Part shown: positions 35,380 through 43,913 of the stretch, one piece after another
How the letters are laid out: each line of letters opens with the position of its first letter
Position numbering within the stretch: position 1 is the stretch's first letter
Translations under genes and position numbers: made by a program
Assembly (NCBI RefSeq): GCF_040361215.1
Contig: NZ_APND01000003.1
Span: forward strand, 496,001 to 560,000
Length of the DNA: 64,000 nucleotides
Direction: 5' to 3'
Source of the DNA: Salinisphaera dokdonensis
Lineage (GTDB): Bacteria; Pseudomonadota; Gammaproteobacteria; Nevskiales; Salinisphaeraceae
Notes under the pieces: generated by a model
What the model was told of the DNA's origin: nothing
The model's input: the letters and a program-made list of their open reading frames with translations, nothing else
The model's database searches: none

Positions 35380-36130
35380 CTTCTTTCCCCAGATAGGCTT
35401 CGATCACGACCGGGTCGTTCTTGACTTGTTCGGGCGTGCCCTCGGAGATCTTCTCGCCGTGGTCGAGCACCATGATCTTGTCGGCGATGCGCATGATCAT
35501 GTCCATCTTGTGTTCGATCAGGCAGACGGTGACGCCGTGCTTGACCATCTTGTGGATCAGATCGACCAGACCATCGGTTTCTTCAGGGTTCACACCACCG
35601 GCGGGCTCGTCGAGCAGGACCAGTTCGGGATCGGTCGCCAGCGCCAGTGCGAAGGCGATGCGCTTGCGCTCTTCCTGGCTGGTGTCGGCTATATAGCGAT
35701 GGCCGATATGCGACAGGCCAACGAAATCCAGCACCTCGGCCGCCCGCTCTCGGCAGCGCTTTTCGTCGGCGCGAAGGCGCTTGGAGTTCGTGATCACATC
35801 CCACAGCCGCGATTCGGTACGCAGACGGTGACCGACGATGAGGTTGTCGAGCACGGTCGACTCCTCGAACAGCATCGTGGTCTGGAACGTGCGCGCCACG
35901 CCGAGCCGCGCGATCGAATCCGGGGATTTACCGGCCAGGTTCTGACCTTTGTATTCGATCACGCCCTCGGTCGGCGCCATGGCGCCGGCCACCAGATTGA
36001 AGAACGTGGTCTTTCCGGCGCCGTTGGGGCCGATGATCGCGTTGATCTGGTTGGCCGGGAATTCGACGCTGACATCGTTGACCGCTGCCAGGCCGCCGAA
36101 GCGTTTCGTGAGATTGCGGATACTAAGCAT
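35366..36130 (-). CDS. livG: ABC transporter ATP-binding protein LivG-like (system 1)
   Basis: The protein has 254 residues from the ATG at 36130, which overlaps the LivM gene by eight bases. Walker A is GPNGAGKT, Walker B LVLLDEPAGGVNPEE, and the switch histidine is in CLIEHKMD. The ABC signature is unusual: TSQEERKRIAFALAL replaces the LSGGQ- or LSYGQQR-like sequence of most LivG proteins. The position and spacing are right, so this is probably a subgroup variant and not decay, since all other motifs are intact. Family role: energises import with LivF. Confidence 0.9.
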   Translation of the reverse strand: MLSIRNLTKRFGGLAAVNDVSVEFPANQINAIIGPNGAGKTTFFNLVAGAMAPTEGVIEYKGQNLAGKSPDSIARLGVARTFQTTMLFEESTVLDNLIVGHRLRTESRLWDVITNSKRLRADEKRCRERAAEVLDFVGLSHIGHRYIADTSQEERKRIAFALALATDPELVLLDEPAGGVNPEETDGLVDLIHKMVKHGVTVCLIEHKMDMIMRIADKIMVLDHGEKISEGTPEQVKNDPVVIEAYLGKEDAEA

Positions 36131-37166
36131 TGTTGCGCGCTCCTTCGGCCGGGCTGTCGCCTTCGCGTTTGCTGTCCAGCTTCGACTGCCGCACCGAGCG
36201 CGGCGCCTGACGGGCGAGACGACGTCCACGCCAGCCCAGGAAGCTGCCGACCAGCCCACGCGGGAAGAAGATCACCAGCAGCACCAGCATCGGGCCGAAT
36301 ACGATCATCCGGTACTCCTCGAGCGACTGCACCGCCTGGGTCAGCCAGGTGATGATCAGGGTGCCGAGCAACGGCCCCATCAGGGTGCCGATCCCGCCAA
36401 CCAGCAGGTAGGCGATCATGTCGAAGGTGTGAATGAAGTTCGCTTCCTCGGGACCGATGAAACGCACCACGCCGGCATAGAGTCCGCCGGCCAGCGCCGC
36501 GTATACGGTAGAGATCACGAACGCCAGCACCTTGTTGCGCATCAGGTTGATACCCAGCGACTGGGCCAGATCGTCACTGATACGGATGGCGCGGAAGGTC
36601 CGCCCAAGCAGGGACTCGGAAATACGACGCGTCAGCCAGATCGCCAGCGCCAGGAACGCCAGCACCAGGTAATAGAACGGCACCGTCTCGGTGAAATCGA
36701 CCAGACCGAAGCCTTCCGGCGGCGCGATGTTGATGATGCCCAGCGAGCCGTGGGTGAGTTCGCCCCACTTGTCGATCAACAGATAGATGATGTAGCCCAC
36801 GCACAACGTGAAGATCGCGAAGTAATGCTCCTTGAGCCGCAACGCGACCACGCCGACGATCAAGCCGAACACGGCACCGAAGATGCCGGCGACCACGAAG
36901 GCCGGCCAGAACGCCCAGCTGTGGTCGACTGTGAGAATCGCGACAACATAGGCGCCGATCGCGAAGAAGCCGCCGTGCGCCAGATTCAACTGGCCACAGT
37001 AACCGGTGACGATGTTCATGCCGTAGACGGCAATCGCCCAGATGAAAGCCAGCGCCATCACGTAGATGTGGTACTCGCTATCGGTCACCAGCGGGAACAG
37101 GATCGCCAGGCCAAGCAGCAGCCAGCGCATGGTCGAACCGAGAAAGAAATCGATCGCGCGATTCAT
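36123..37166 (-). CDS. livM: Branched-chain amino acid-type ABC permease LivM-like (system 1)
   Basis: The protein has 347 residues and eight to ten hydrophobic helices. The family block NIVTGYCGQLNLAHGGFFAIGAYVVAIL is present in pieces, as is the coupling-helix region FRAIRISDDLAQSLGINLMRNKVLAF. GGIGTLMGPLLGTLII lies near the end. The ATG overlaps the TAA of livH by one base. The C-terminal tail of about 35 residues is hydrophilic and longer than usual. It pairs with LivH as the membrane channel. Confidence 0.92.
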   Translation of the reverse strand: MNRAIDFFLGSTMRWLLLGLAILFPLVTDSEYHIYVMALAFIWAIAVYGMNIVTGYCGQLNLAHGGFFAIGAYVVAILTVDHSWAFWPAFVVAGIFGAVFGLIVGVVALRLKEHYFAIFTLCVGYIIYLLIDKWGELTHGSLGIINIAPPEGFGLVDFTETVPFYYLVLAFLALAIWLTRRISESLLGRTFRAIRISDDLAQSLGINLMRNKVLAFVISTVYAALAGGLYAGVVRFIGPEEANFIHTFDMIAYLLVGGIGTLMGPLLGTLIITWLTQAVQSLEEYRMIVFGPMLVLLVIFFPRGLVGSFLGWRGRRLARQAPRSVRQSKLDSKREGDSPAEGARNNA

Positions 37167-38029
37167 TAGCGGACCCCCTTGGTGAACAGGCCGGTCGGCT
37201 TGATCGACAGGATCACCACTAGCAACACGAACGCGATCACGTCCTTGTAGGTGCTCGAGATATAAAAGCCGCCGAGCGCTTCGGAAAAGCCGATGATCAG
37301 GCCGCCGATGATGGCCCCCGGAATACTGCCCATGCCGCCGAGAATGATGATCACGAAGGCCTTGAGCAGCACCAGATGCCCCATCGCCGGATAGACCAGG
37401 TTGATCGGAGCGAACAGGCCGGCCGCGACCGCCGCCAGCGCACCAGCAATAGCAAACGTCATCATCGCCACACGGTTGGCATCGATCCCGACCAGAAACG
37501 CGCCTTCACGGTTCTGCGCCATGGCCACGATGGTCGCTCCGGTCATCGTCTTCTTCAGGTAAAGATGCAAGGCCCCCATCAGCGAGAAGGCACCGACGAT
37601 GATCAGCAAACGCTGGGCCGGCAGGGTCAGCTCGCCGATACGCAGAATCTCGGTATAAGGCGTGGGGATACGACGGAAATCCGCACCCCAGTGCATCTGA
37701 ACCACGGCTTCGAGAAACAGCAGAATCCCGATCGCCGCGATCTTGTCGTGAATCGGCGGCGCGTGCCGCAGCGGATGGAAGACCAGCCGCTCACAGATCA
37801 CCGATAGCGCGGCGACCACAACAGCCGCCATGCCGATGGCAAACCAGTAGTTCAGCCCCAGCTCGGCCATCGTGAAATAACAGATATAGGCGCCCACCAT
37901 GTAGAGCGCGCCATGGGCGAAGTTGGGCACGTGCAGAATGCCGTACACCAGGGTCAGCCCCAGGGCCACAAGCCCGTAGATACTGCCGAGTGTCAGGCCG
38001 TTGAGAACCTGCTGTAGGAACAAATCCAA
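37166..38029 (-). CDS. livH: Branched-chain amino acid-type ABC permease LivH-like (system 1)
   Basis: The protein has 287 residues from a TTG start, supported by ACAGGGGGAAACCGTC just upstream; no ATG gives a better start. QQVLNGLTLGSIYGLVALGLTLVYGILHVPNFAHGALYMVGAY, seen in pieces, is the classic LivH opening. GGMGSIPGAIIGGLIIGFSE is the conserved C-terminal block. It is the first gene of livHMGF-SBP. Candidate operators are at 38421 and 38523, about 390 and 490 bases upstream. Confidence 0.92.
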   Translation of the reverse strand: MDLFLQQVLNGLTLGSIYGLVALGLTLVYGILHVPNFAHGALYMVGAYICYFTMAELGLNYWFAIGMAAVVVAALSVICERLVFHPLRHAPPIHDKIAAIGILLFLEAVVQMHWGADFRRIPTPYTEILRIGELTLPAQRLLIIVGAFSLMGALHLYLKKTMTGATIVAMAQNREGAFLVGIDANRVAMMTFAIAGALAAVAAGLFAPINLVYPAMGHLVLLKAFVIIILGGMGSIPGAIIGGLIIGFSEALGGFYISSTYKDVIAFVLLVVILSIKPTGLFTKGVR

Positions 38030-38420
38030 GACGGTTTCCCCCTGTAGAAAGGACGGTTGCTAGACGGAACAGGACGCCTGCCGGATACGGCGGACATCTC
38101 GGAAGGCAACGTGGATGGGGCTGGCATTCGCAGCACGCGAACGCGGCCCGGCTGTTGGAACAGCCCTGTGGGGAACGGCCGTGAGCAAACACCGTGTGTT
38201 TGCGCTTGCCGGCTGACGCGAGTCGGGCGCAGCGAGCGCACGCAACTCGACCGTCGACCGCAACCTGACCTGACAATCGGTCATGCGGGGTATCTCCTCA
38301 TCCAGTTTGAGCGCCGCAGGGATGTCGTTCCGATCTATGTCGGTTGGCTCGGCGGCGCCGTTTTTATTATCTCTCGCAGCCAAAGCTGCCACGGCCCCAC
38401 ACCGGCGTCAACAGTATTTT

Positions 38421-38433
38421 GAAACCACATTTC
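38421..38433. promoter_or_regulatory. PsrA-like palindrome (GAAAC-CAC-ATTTC) upstream of Liv system 1
   Basis: One mismatch in the right half. On the minus strand the motif is followed after nine bases by TTGACG, as at two other copies. Confidence 0.5.
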
Positions 38434-38522
38434 ACTTAGTGATCGCCGAATCCGTGGCAGCCGTTGTGCGGCGTGCATATCCGTTTCAACGCCTTGATAC
38501 GGAACCTTAGCCAGCCCGCTAT

Positions 38523-38536
38523 CGAACGTTCGTTCG
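38523..38536. promoter_or_regulatory. Second palindrome type (GAAC-GTTC-GTTC) upstream of Liv system 1
   Basis: It contains the perfect 10-bp palindrome CGAACGTTCG and matches the GAAC-N4-GTTC layout of the sites at 28763 and 53023. Its offset from the GAAAC palindrome is 103 bases, the same as in the ACAD11-like promoter. Confidence 0.45.
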
Positions 38537-38731
38537 AGCGTGATGCAAGCGCGCGTTCAGAGCTATAAGACCAAAGCAGAAGGGATCGTAGTAGACCGGC
38601 CTATTACATCGTCGGCGCGCATGACCGACAGGTCGAAAACGGCGCCCTTACCGGTACGTAACCCGCGCGACCAGCATGCGCACGCCAGGGAAAACTGCGG
38701 GTTACGCCGCCGCGCACCGATAGGCAGGGGC

Positions 38732-39427
38732 TCAGACTTCGAGCCACTCCTTACGTATCGCCGCGTCGTCCTCGAGATCCTTGGGCGTGCCTTCGAACAC
38801 GATCTGCCCATGTCCCATCACATACACCCGATGGGACACGCGCATGGCGATACTCAGCTTCTGCTCGACCAGCAGGATCGATACGCCGCTGGCAGCGACT
38901 TCGAGCAGGAAGTCCCCCACCTGCTCGACAATCTGTGGCGCCAGCCCTTCGGTGGGTTCGTCGATCATCACCAGCGACGGGTTGCCCATCATGGTGCGGC
39001 ACATGCTCAGCATCTGCTGCTCACCGCCCGACAACAGATCGGCCTTGACCTCCGCCCGCTCGGACAGACGCGGGAACAGTCGGTAGGCGTCATCGATCGA
39101 CCAACGCACGTCGGCACCGGCCTTCTGTACGCCCATTTCGAGATTCTCGCGCGTGGTCAGCCCACTGAAGACCAGCCGGTCTTCCGGGACATAGCCGATC
39201 CCCTTGCGCGCGATCTTGTGGGCGCTCAAGCCGGCGAGTTCCTCGCCCTTGAAACGGACCGAGCCGCGCGGCGGCACGAGCCCCATGATCGACTTGCATG
39301 TCGTCGAGCGGCCCACGCCATTGCGACCGAGCAGGCTCACGATCTCGCCCTCGCCGACCTTGAATTCGACGCCCTGCAGGATATGACTCTTGCCGTAATA
39401 GGCGTGCAGATTCTCTACTTCGAGCAT
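38732..39427 (-). CDS. livF: ABC transporter ATP-binding protein LivF-like (system 2), Walker A Lys-to-Arg
   Basis: The protein has 231 residues with signature LLSGGEQQMLSMCRTMMG and Walker B LVMIDEPTEGL. The Walker A reads GRNGVGRST: the invariant lysine is arginine (codon CGC). This lysine contacts the ATP phosphates, and its loss normally abolishes or strongly reduces hydrolysis; the other motifs are intact. In the same operon the first receptor gene is frameshifted. The change may mean a weakened transporter, or dependence on the LivG partner alone for hydrolysis. Confidence 0.9.
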   Translation of the reverse strand: MLEVENLHAYYGKSHILQGVEFKVGEGEIVSLLGRNGVGRSTTCKSIMGLVPPRGSVRFKGEELAGLSAHKIARKGIGYVPEDRLVFSGLTTRENLEMGVQKAGADVRWSIDDAYRLFPRLSERAEVKADLLSGGEQQMLSMCRTMMGNPSLVMIDEPTEGLAPQIVEQVGDFLLEVAASGVSILLVEQKLSIAMRVSHRVYVMGHGQIVFEGTPKDLEDDAAIRKEWLEV

Positions 39428-39478
39428 GCGTGATCTCTGATGTTTTAAGCGCGCAAGTGATGCGCAAACTGTTCGTTT

Positions 39479-40219
39479 CTAGGTGCCCAGATAGGCCTTC
39501 TGAACCTCGGCATTGCCACGGATCTGGTCGGGCTCGTCACTCGCGATGATCTGGCCGTAGACCAGCACGCTGATGCGGTCCGCCAGATCGAACACCACCC
39601 CCATGTCGTGTTCGACGATCAGCAGTGTCTTGTCCACCGTGACGTTGCGAATCAATTCGATCGCATGGTCGCGTTCGGTAAGACTCATGCCGGCCGTGGG
39701 CTCATCGAGTAGAACCACATCGGCGCCGCCGGCGATCGTCGTGCCGATCTCGAGCGTGCGTTGCTCGGCATAGGTCAGGAGCGACGCGGGCACGTCTCGT
39801 CGATCCTGCAGCCCGAGCTTCTCGAGCTGCTGTTCGGCCTCCTCATTGAGCGCGGCCTGCCGGCCCACCAGATGCCAGAACGAATAGCGGTAGCCACGTG
39901 CCCAGAGCAGTGCACAGCGCAGGTTCTCGAACACCGTCATCCGCTGGAACAGATTGGTGATCTGGAAACTGCGACTCAGGCCGCGTCGATTGATCTCGTA
40001 CGGCGCCAGCCCGCTGATCTTGCGGCCGTGCAACTGCACCTGGCCACCACTGAGCGGAAAGCGTCCGCTGATCAGGTTGAACAGCGTCGATTTGCCGGCC
40101 CCGTTCGGGCCGATGATCGCGTGTCGCTCACCCGGCGCGAGCGCCAGGTCCACGCCGCGGATGATCTCGGCCGGGCCAAAGCTCTTCTTGACCTGCGATA
40201 ACGTCAGTGCGTCCGTCAT
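39479..40219 (-). CDS. livG: ABC transporter ATP-binding protein LivG-like (system 2)
   Basis: The protein has 246 residues. Walker A is GPNGAGKST, the signature position reads LLTYAEQRTLEIG (the usual LivG style), Walker B is VVLLDEPTAGM, and the switch histidine is in LIVEHDMGVV. The ATG overlaps the LivM stop by four bases (ATGA). With the LivF-like protein it should power the LivHM channel of system 2. All key residues are intact, unlike its LivF partner. Confidence 0.92.
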   Translation of the reverse strand: MTDALTLSQVKKSFGPAEIIRGVDLALAPGERHAIIGPNGAGKSTLFNLISGRFPLSGGQVQLHGRKISGLAPYEINRRGLSRSFQITNLFQRMTVFENLRCALLWARGYRYSFWHLVGRQAALNEEAEQQLEKLGLQDRRDVPASLLTYAEQRTLEIGTTIAGGADVVLLDEPTAGMSLTERDHAIELIRNVTVDKTLLIVEHDMGVVFDLADRISVLVYGQIIASDEPDQIRGNAEVQKAYLGT

Positions 40220-41496
40220 TGTTTCGCCCTCTGCGCATCCATCGCCTGATTCACTTCACCCCAGCGCAGGCTTATTCGTGTAGCGGCCCAGCGAAGAGCC
40301 ATAACGCCGACGCCAAATGCGGCGACGGCCACGACCCAGGACACGACGCTTGTCGCGGTGATCTCCATGCCGAACAGCTCGATCGGGCGCGACGGGTCGT
40401 AGGACAGCGACAGGTGATAGCCCATCTCGATCATGGCGACCAGCCCGGCCAGTGTCAGCAGCGCCGGCACGAACGCCAGCGCGTACGGGACGGCAAAACG
40501 ATGCATCAGGCCAGCCCGCAATGGCGGACCGTGGCTGACGATCACGCCAGCAATACCGTTGGGCACATACATCACCATGAGCACGAACATCAGGCCGAAA
40601 TACAGAATCCAGCCTTCGGAGAAGCCGCTCAATGCGATGTGCATGTAGGTCACAAGCACCGCACCGATGATCGGCCCGAAGAAGGCGCCAAGGCCCCCGA
40701 TGAAGGTCATTAGCAGGACTGACCCGGACTGGATCAGACCCACGTTGGGCGCGGTCATGATCTCGAACAGGATCGCGAACAACCCGCCCGCAATACCGGC
40801 GAATAGACCGGACAAAGCGAACTGGATGAAGCGCGCCATGGTCGTGTTGTAGCCCACGAACTGGGCACGCTCGGGGTTGTCTCGCACGGCATTGGCCATG
40901 CGCCCGAGCGGCGTCTTGGTCAGCAGGAACATGAGCAGCGCAGACACGACGGTCCAGGCGCCGATCAGGTAGTAGACCTCGACCTGCGGCCCGTAAGAGA
41001 ACGGCAGCAGAGTCACGTCGGTCACGCGGTTGCCGGATATCCCGCTTTCACCACCAAAGAAGTTGGTGAACATGTTGGCACTGGCCTCGACCATCGCGCC
41101 GATACCAAGCGTGATCATGGCAAATGTCACGCCGGCGCGCCGTGTCGACACGGTGCCGAAGACCACACCAAAGAACAGGCCTCCGAGACCGCCAACGAGC
41201 GGCATCAGTTCGAGCGGGAAAGACCACGCGCCGTCGTTAACCGCGCGGATCGCGTGCAGGGTCAGAAACCCGCCGAGCCCGAAATAGACCGCATGACCGA
41301 ACGACAGCATCCCTGCTTCGCCCAGGAGCATGTTGTAGGACAACGCGAACACGATGAACACGCCCATCTGACTCATCATCGAGATCGAACTGCTCGACGT
41401 GAACACATAAGGCATGACGATGATCACCACGATCGCGGCGATCCAGATTGCGGAATGGCGAAGCAAGGCGCCACCGGGAAGATTGGATGTACTCAT
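40216..41496 (-). CDS. livM: Branched-chain amino acid-type ABC permease LivM-like (system 2)
   Basis: The protein has 426 residues from the ATG at 41496, chosen because it overlaps the livH stop (ATGA); the open frame extends much further upstream over livH in the wrong phase. The family block MLLGEAGMLSFGHAVYFGLGGFL and the coupling segment GRMANAVRDNPERAQFVGYNT are clear. The C-terminal part carries about 110 extra residues with three more hydrophobic helices (after GVIVSHGP), longer than standard LivM of about 320-350 residues. Confidence 0.9.
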   Translation of the reverse strand: MSTSNLPGGALLRHSAIWIAAIVVIIVMPYVFTSSSSISMMSQMGVFIVFALSYNMLLGEAGMLSFGHAVYFGLGGFLTLHAIRAVNDGAWSFPLELMPLVGGLGGLFFGVVFGTVSTRRAGVTFAMITLGIGAMVEASANMFTNFFGGESGISGNRVTDVTLLPFSYGPQVEVYYLIGAWTVVSALLMFLLTKTPLGRMANAVRDNPERAQFVGYNTTMARFIQFALSGLFAGIAGGLFAILFEIMTAPNVGLIQSGSVLLMTFIGGLGAFFGPIIGAVLVTYMHIALSGFSEGWILYFGLMFVLMVMYVPNGIAGVIVSHGPPLRAGLMHRFAVPYALAFVPALLTLAGLVAMIEMGYHLSLSYDPSRPIELFGMEITATSVVSWVVAVAAFGVGVMALRWAATRISLRWGEVNQAMDAQRAKQ

Positions 41497-42431
41497 GATT
41501 CGCGTGACCCCATCAGTCCGCGCGGGCGGAATATAAGGATCAGCACCATCAGCAGGTAAGGCAGCATGGGCCCGAAGCGCGAGAGGTTGATCCCGAGCAC
41601 GCTGTCCTGGCCGAAGGCGATACCGACCGAGGCCAGCATGTCGGCGATCGAATAATTCATACCCACCGCAAATGTCGTGACCAGGCCGATGACCAGCGAA
41701 GCGACCAGCGCCCCGCTGAGAGAACCCAGTCCGCCGAAGACGACGACCACGAACACGATCGGTCCCATCGCAAACGCCATGCCCGGCTCGGTGATGAAAT
41801 AGTTGCCTGCCATGACGCCGGCCAGCCCGGCCAGACCAGTGCCGAAGGCGAACACGAATGTGAAGATGCGCGGCACGTTGTGGCCGAGCGCACCGACCAT
41901 GTCCGGATGCGAAAGCGAGGCACGAATGATCATGCCAACCCGGGTGCGCACCAGAAGCAGGTAGATCGCGGCAAACATCGCGACCGCCATGAACAGAATG
42001 AACCCGCGATAGGCCGGAAAATCGCTGCCGTAGAGCGAGAACAGAGTGAAGTCCAGCGCTTCCGGAATCCGATAGTTGACCGGCAGCTGGCCCCACACCA
42101 GCACCACGAGCTCGTCGATGACGTAGACGAGCCCGAAGGTGAACAACAGCTCAGCCACATGGCCGTGCTTGTGCACGTTTCGCAGCCCGACCCGCTCGGT
42201 GAGAGCGCCGAGCAGCCCGACCACGATCGGTGCAAGCACCAGCGCGCCCCAGAACCCCAGCACCTGGCTGATCGAGTAGGCGCAATACGCGCCGAGCATA
42301 TAGAAGCTCGCATGCGCAAAGTTGAGCACTCCCATCATCCCGAAGATGAGGGTGAGCCCACTCGCCAGCATGAACAGCAGCATGCCGTACAGCACACCGT
42401 TGAGCAGCGAGAAAACAACAGATTCAATCAT
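41493..42431 (-). CDS. livH: Branched-chain amino acid-type ABC permease LivH-like (system 2)
   Basis: The protein has 312 residues. LLNGVLYGMLLFMLASGLTLIFGMMGVLNFAHASFYMLGAY, seen in pieces, is the LivH opening, and GGLGSLSGALVASLVIGLV is the C-terminal block. It starts 73 bases after the intact receptor gene; a GC-rich hairpin lies in that gap. AAAGAGGAACC lies upstream of the ATG. It forms the channel with LivM. Confidence 0.92.
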   Translation of the reverse strand: MIESVVFSLLNGVLYGMLLFMLASGLTLIFGMMGVLNFAHASFYMLGAYCAYSISQVLGFWGALVLAPIVVGLLGALTERVGLRNVHKHGHVAELLFTFGLVYVIDELVVLVWGQLPVNYRIPEALDFTLFSLYGSDFPAYRGFILFMAVAMFAAIYLLLVRTRVGMIIRASLSHPDMVGALGHNVPRIFTFVFAFGTGLAGLAGVMAGNYFITEPGMAFAMGPIVFVVVVFGGLGSLSGALVASLVIGLVTTFAVGMNYSIADMLASVGIAFGQDSVLGINLSRFGPMLPYLLMVLILIFRPRGLMGSRES

Positions 42432-42454
42432 GACGGCAGAGGTTCCTCTTTAAC

Positions 42455-42477
42455 TGGGCCGCCCAACGGGCGGCCCG
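42455..42477. other. Intercistronic GC-rich hairpin between receptor gene and livH
   Basis: GGGCCGCCC-GTT-GGGCGGCCC on the minus strand is a perfect 9-bp stem without a T tract. Such hairpins after receptor genes typically protect the upstream mRNA or partly terminate, raising receptor levels over permease levels. Confidence 0.5.
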
Positions 42478-42504
42478 ATCCAGCGCAGACGCGTCAGCGT
42501 GTGC

Positions 42505-43791
42505 TCAGGACGTACGCTCGGGACGCTTCATTTCGCAGGACGTCTCGACCGCGGTCTGGTCGGCCGGGATCTCGGCGTCCATCTTCCAGCCCAGACCGGT
42601 ACCCTCGGAGTCGTATTCGAGGAAGTCACTGCCAAAGGTGGACATGAACAGCGGCTGCATCAGCTGATGGTCATCCGCACGCATGCTGGCAGTGCCGAAC
42701 GGCGTGTCGATGGACAGGCCCTCCAACGCGAAAGCGACAGCCTTGGGATCCGCCGAGCCGGCCTTTTCCATGGCCTTCTTCAGCATGTCCATCTCGGTCT
42801 TGACGCGCAGGTAATAGAACTCGATGCCGTCGTAGCGGGTCTCGAACTCTTCGAGCATCGAACGCAGCTCGTCTGCTTCGAAGCGAACGGCCAGGTTCTC
42901 CTGCCACTCGGTGATCATCTTCACCTTGCCGTCGGCCGCCTTGCCGAGCGATGTCGGCGTACCGAGCCCACCGGCGTAATAGGTGTACCAGTCCACATCG
43001 AGCCCGGCCTGATCACCCGCCTTCACGAGCAGCGAAAGATCGTTGCCCCAGTTGCCGGTGATCACGGTATCGGCGCCCGAAGCCTTGATCCGCGAAATAT
43101 AGGGTGAGAAATCCTTCACCTTGCCCACCGGGTGCAGCACGTCACCGACCACTTCGATGTCCGAACGCTTCTCGGCGAGCAGTTCCTTGCCGGCCTGGGA
43201 AATAAACTGGCCATGCGAGTAGTCCTGATTGATCAGGAATACCTTCTTGATCTTCGGCTGATCTGCCATGTAATCGGTGATCGCCTTCATCTTCATCGCG
43301 CTGTTGGCATCAAAGCGAAAATGCCAGAACGAGCACTTCTCGTTGGTCAGCGTCGGATCCACCGCGGCGTAGTTGAGAAACACGATGCGGTTGTCGGGAT
43401 TGCGACGGTTGTGCTTCTCCACACCGTCCACCAGTGCGCCCGCCACATGCGAGCCGTTGCCCTGGGTGACGTAATGAATGCCTTCGTCTGCGGCTTCGCG
43501 CAGCATCTGCAGTGATTCCTGGGCACTGGACTTGTTATCAAAGCCCACGATCTCGATATCGCGACCCAGAATGCCGCCCTCGGCGTTCATCTTCTCGGCC
43601 AGATAACGAAACTGTTTGAGACCGGCATCGCCGACATTGGCGAACGGGCCGGACAACGGATCGATATACCCGATGCGGATCGGCTCTTCGGCCGCCATAG
43701 ACACGGAAGGCGCCACAAATGCCAGCGCAGTGGCCGACGTAAGGATCGCGCCCACGGCAGCCCGCTTGAGGGCCAGTTTAAGCTCGCTCAT
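42505..43791 (-). CDS. ABC transporter substrate-binding protein (system 2), intact copy
   Basis: The protein has 428 residues. The signal peptide is MSELKLALKRAAVGAILTSA with cleavage after SMAA. The mature start IRIGYIDPLSGPFANVGDAGLK is the family block. A distinctive segment, TNEKCSFWHFRFDANSAMKMKAI (in pieces), and the ending TSCEMKRPERTS are shared with the frameshifted paralogue just upstream. The ending with a lone cysteine and acidic/polar tail is characteristic of this pair. The ligand is unknown; relatives bind amino acids, amides or organic acids. GGGGAGAACATC is the ribosome site. Confidence 0.9.
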   Translation of the reverse strand: MSELKLALKRAAVGAILTSATALAFVAPSVSMAAEEPIRIGYIDPLSGPFANVGDAGLKQFRYLAEKMNAEGGILGRDIEIVGFDNKSSAQESLQMLREAADEGIHYVTQGNGSHVAGALVDGVEKHNRRNPDNRIVFLNYAAVDPTLTNEKCSFWHFRFDANSAMKMKAITDYMADQPKIKKVFLINQDYSHGQFISQAGKELLAEKRSDIEVVGDVLHPVGKVKDFSPYISRIKASGADTVITGNWGNDLSLLVKAGDQAGLDVDWYTYYAGGLGTPTSLGKAADGKVKMITEWQENLAVRFEADELRSMLEEFETRYDGIEFYYLRVKTEMDMLKKAMEKAGSADPKAVAFALEGLSIDTPFGTASMRADDHQLMQPLFMSTFGSDFLEYDSEGTGLGWKMDAEIPADQTAVETSCEMKRPERTS

Positions 43792-43913
43792 GATGTTCTC
43801 CCCTACTCGCGAACCCGGCCCGATCCCTCGAGCGACGGGTTGTTCTGTTGTTATGCCTTTATCAAGACCCGAGCGTCTTGCGCGCCCGGGCCTGTTATCC
43901 CCGTCCGGTGTTT

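Larger units (their letters stand above)
38030..38731. other. Long leader/intergenic region upstream of Liv system 1, no gene supported
   Basis: The 702 bases contain two operator-like palindromes (38421 and 38523) and a perfect 8-bp-stem hairpin GCAAACAC / GTGTTTGC at 38185-38203. A TTGACG lies nine bases beyond the first palindrome on the minus strand. Open frames of 110-120 codons exist on both strands but have no ribosome site or recognisable protein, so the transcript probably has a long untranslated leader. Confidence 0.45.

Noticed and set aside
38057..38422. A 121-codon plus-strand frame and a 110-codon minus-strand frame upstream of livH
   Set aside because: No recognisable protein, no ribosome site, and they cover operator palindromes and a hairpin in a probable leader region.
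40216..42096. A 626-codon frame that would extend LivM over livH
   Set aside because: The first 200 codons are livH read in another phase (Arg/His/Gly-rich). The ATG at 41496, overlapping the livH stop, is the true start.
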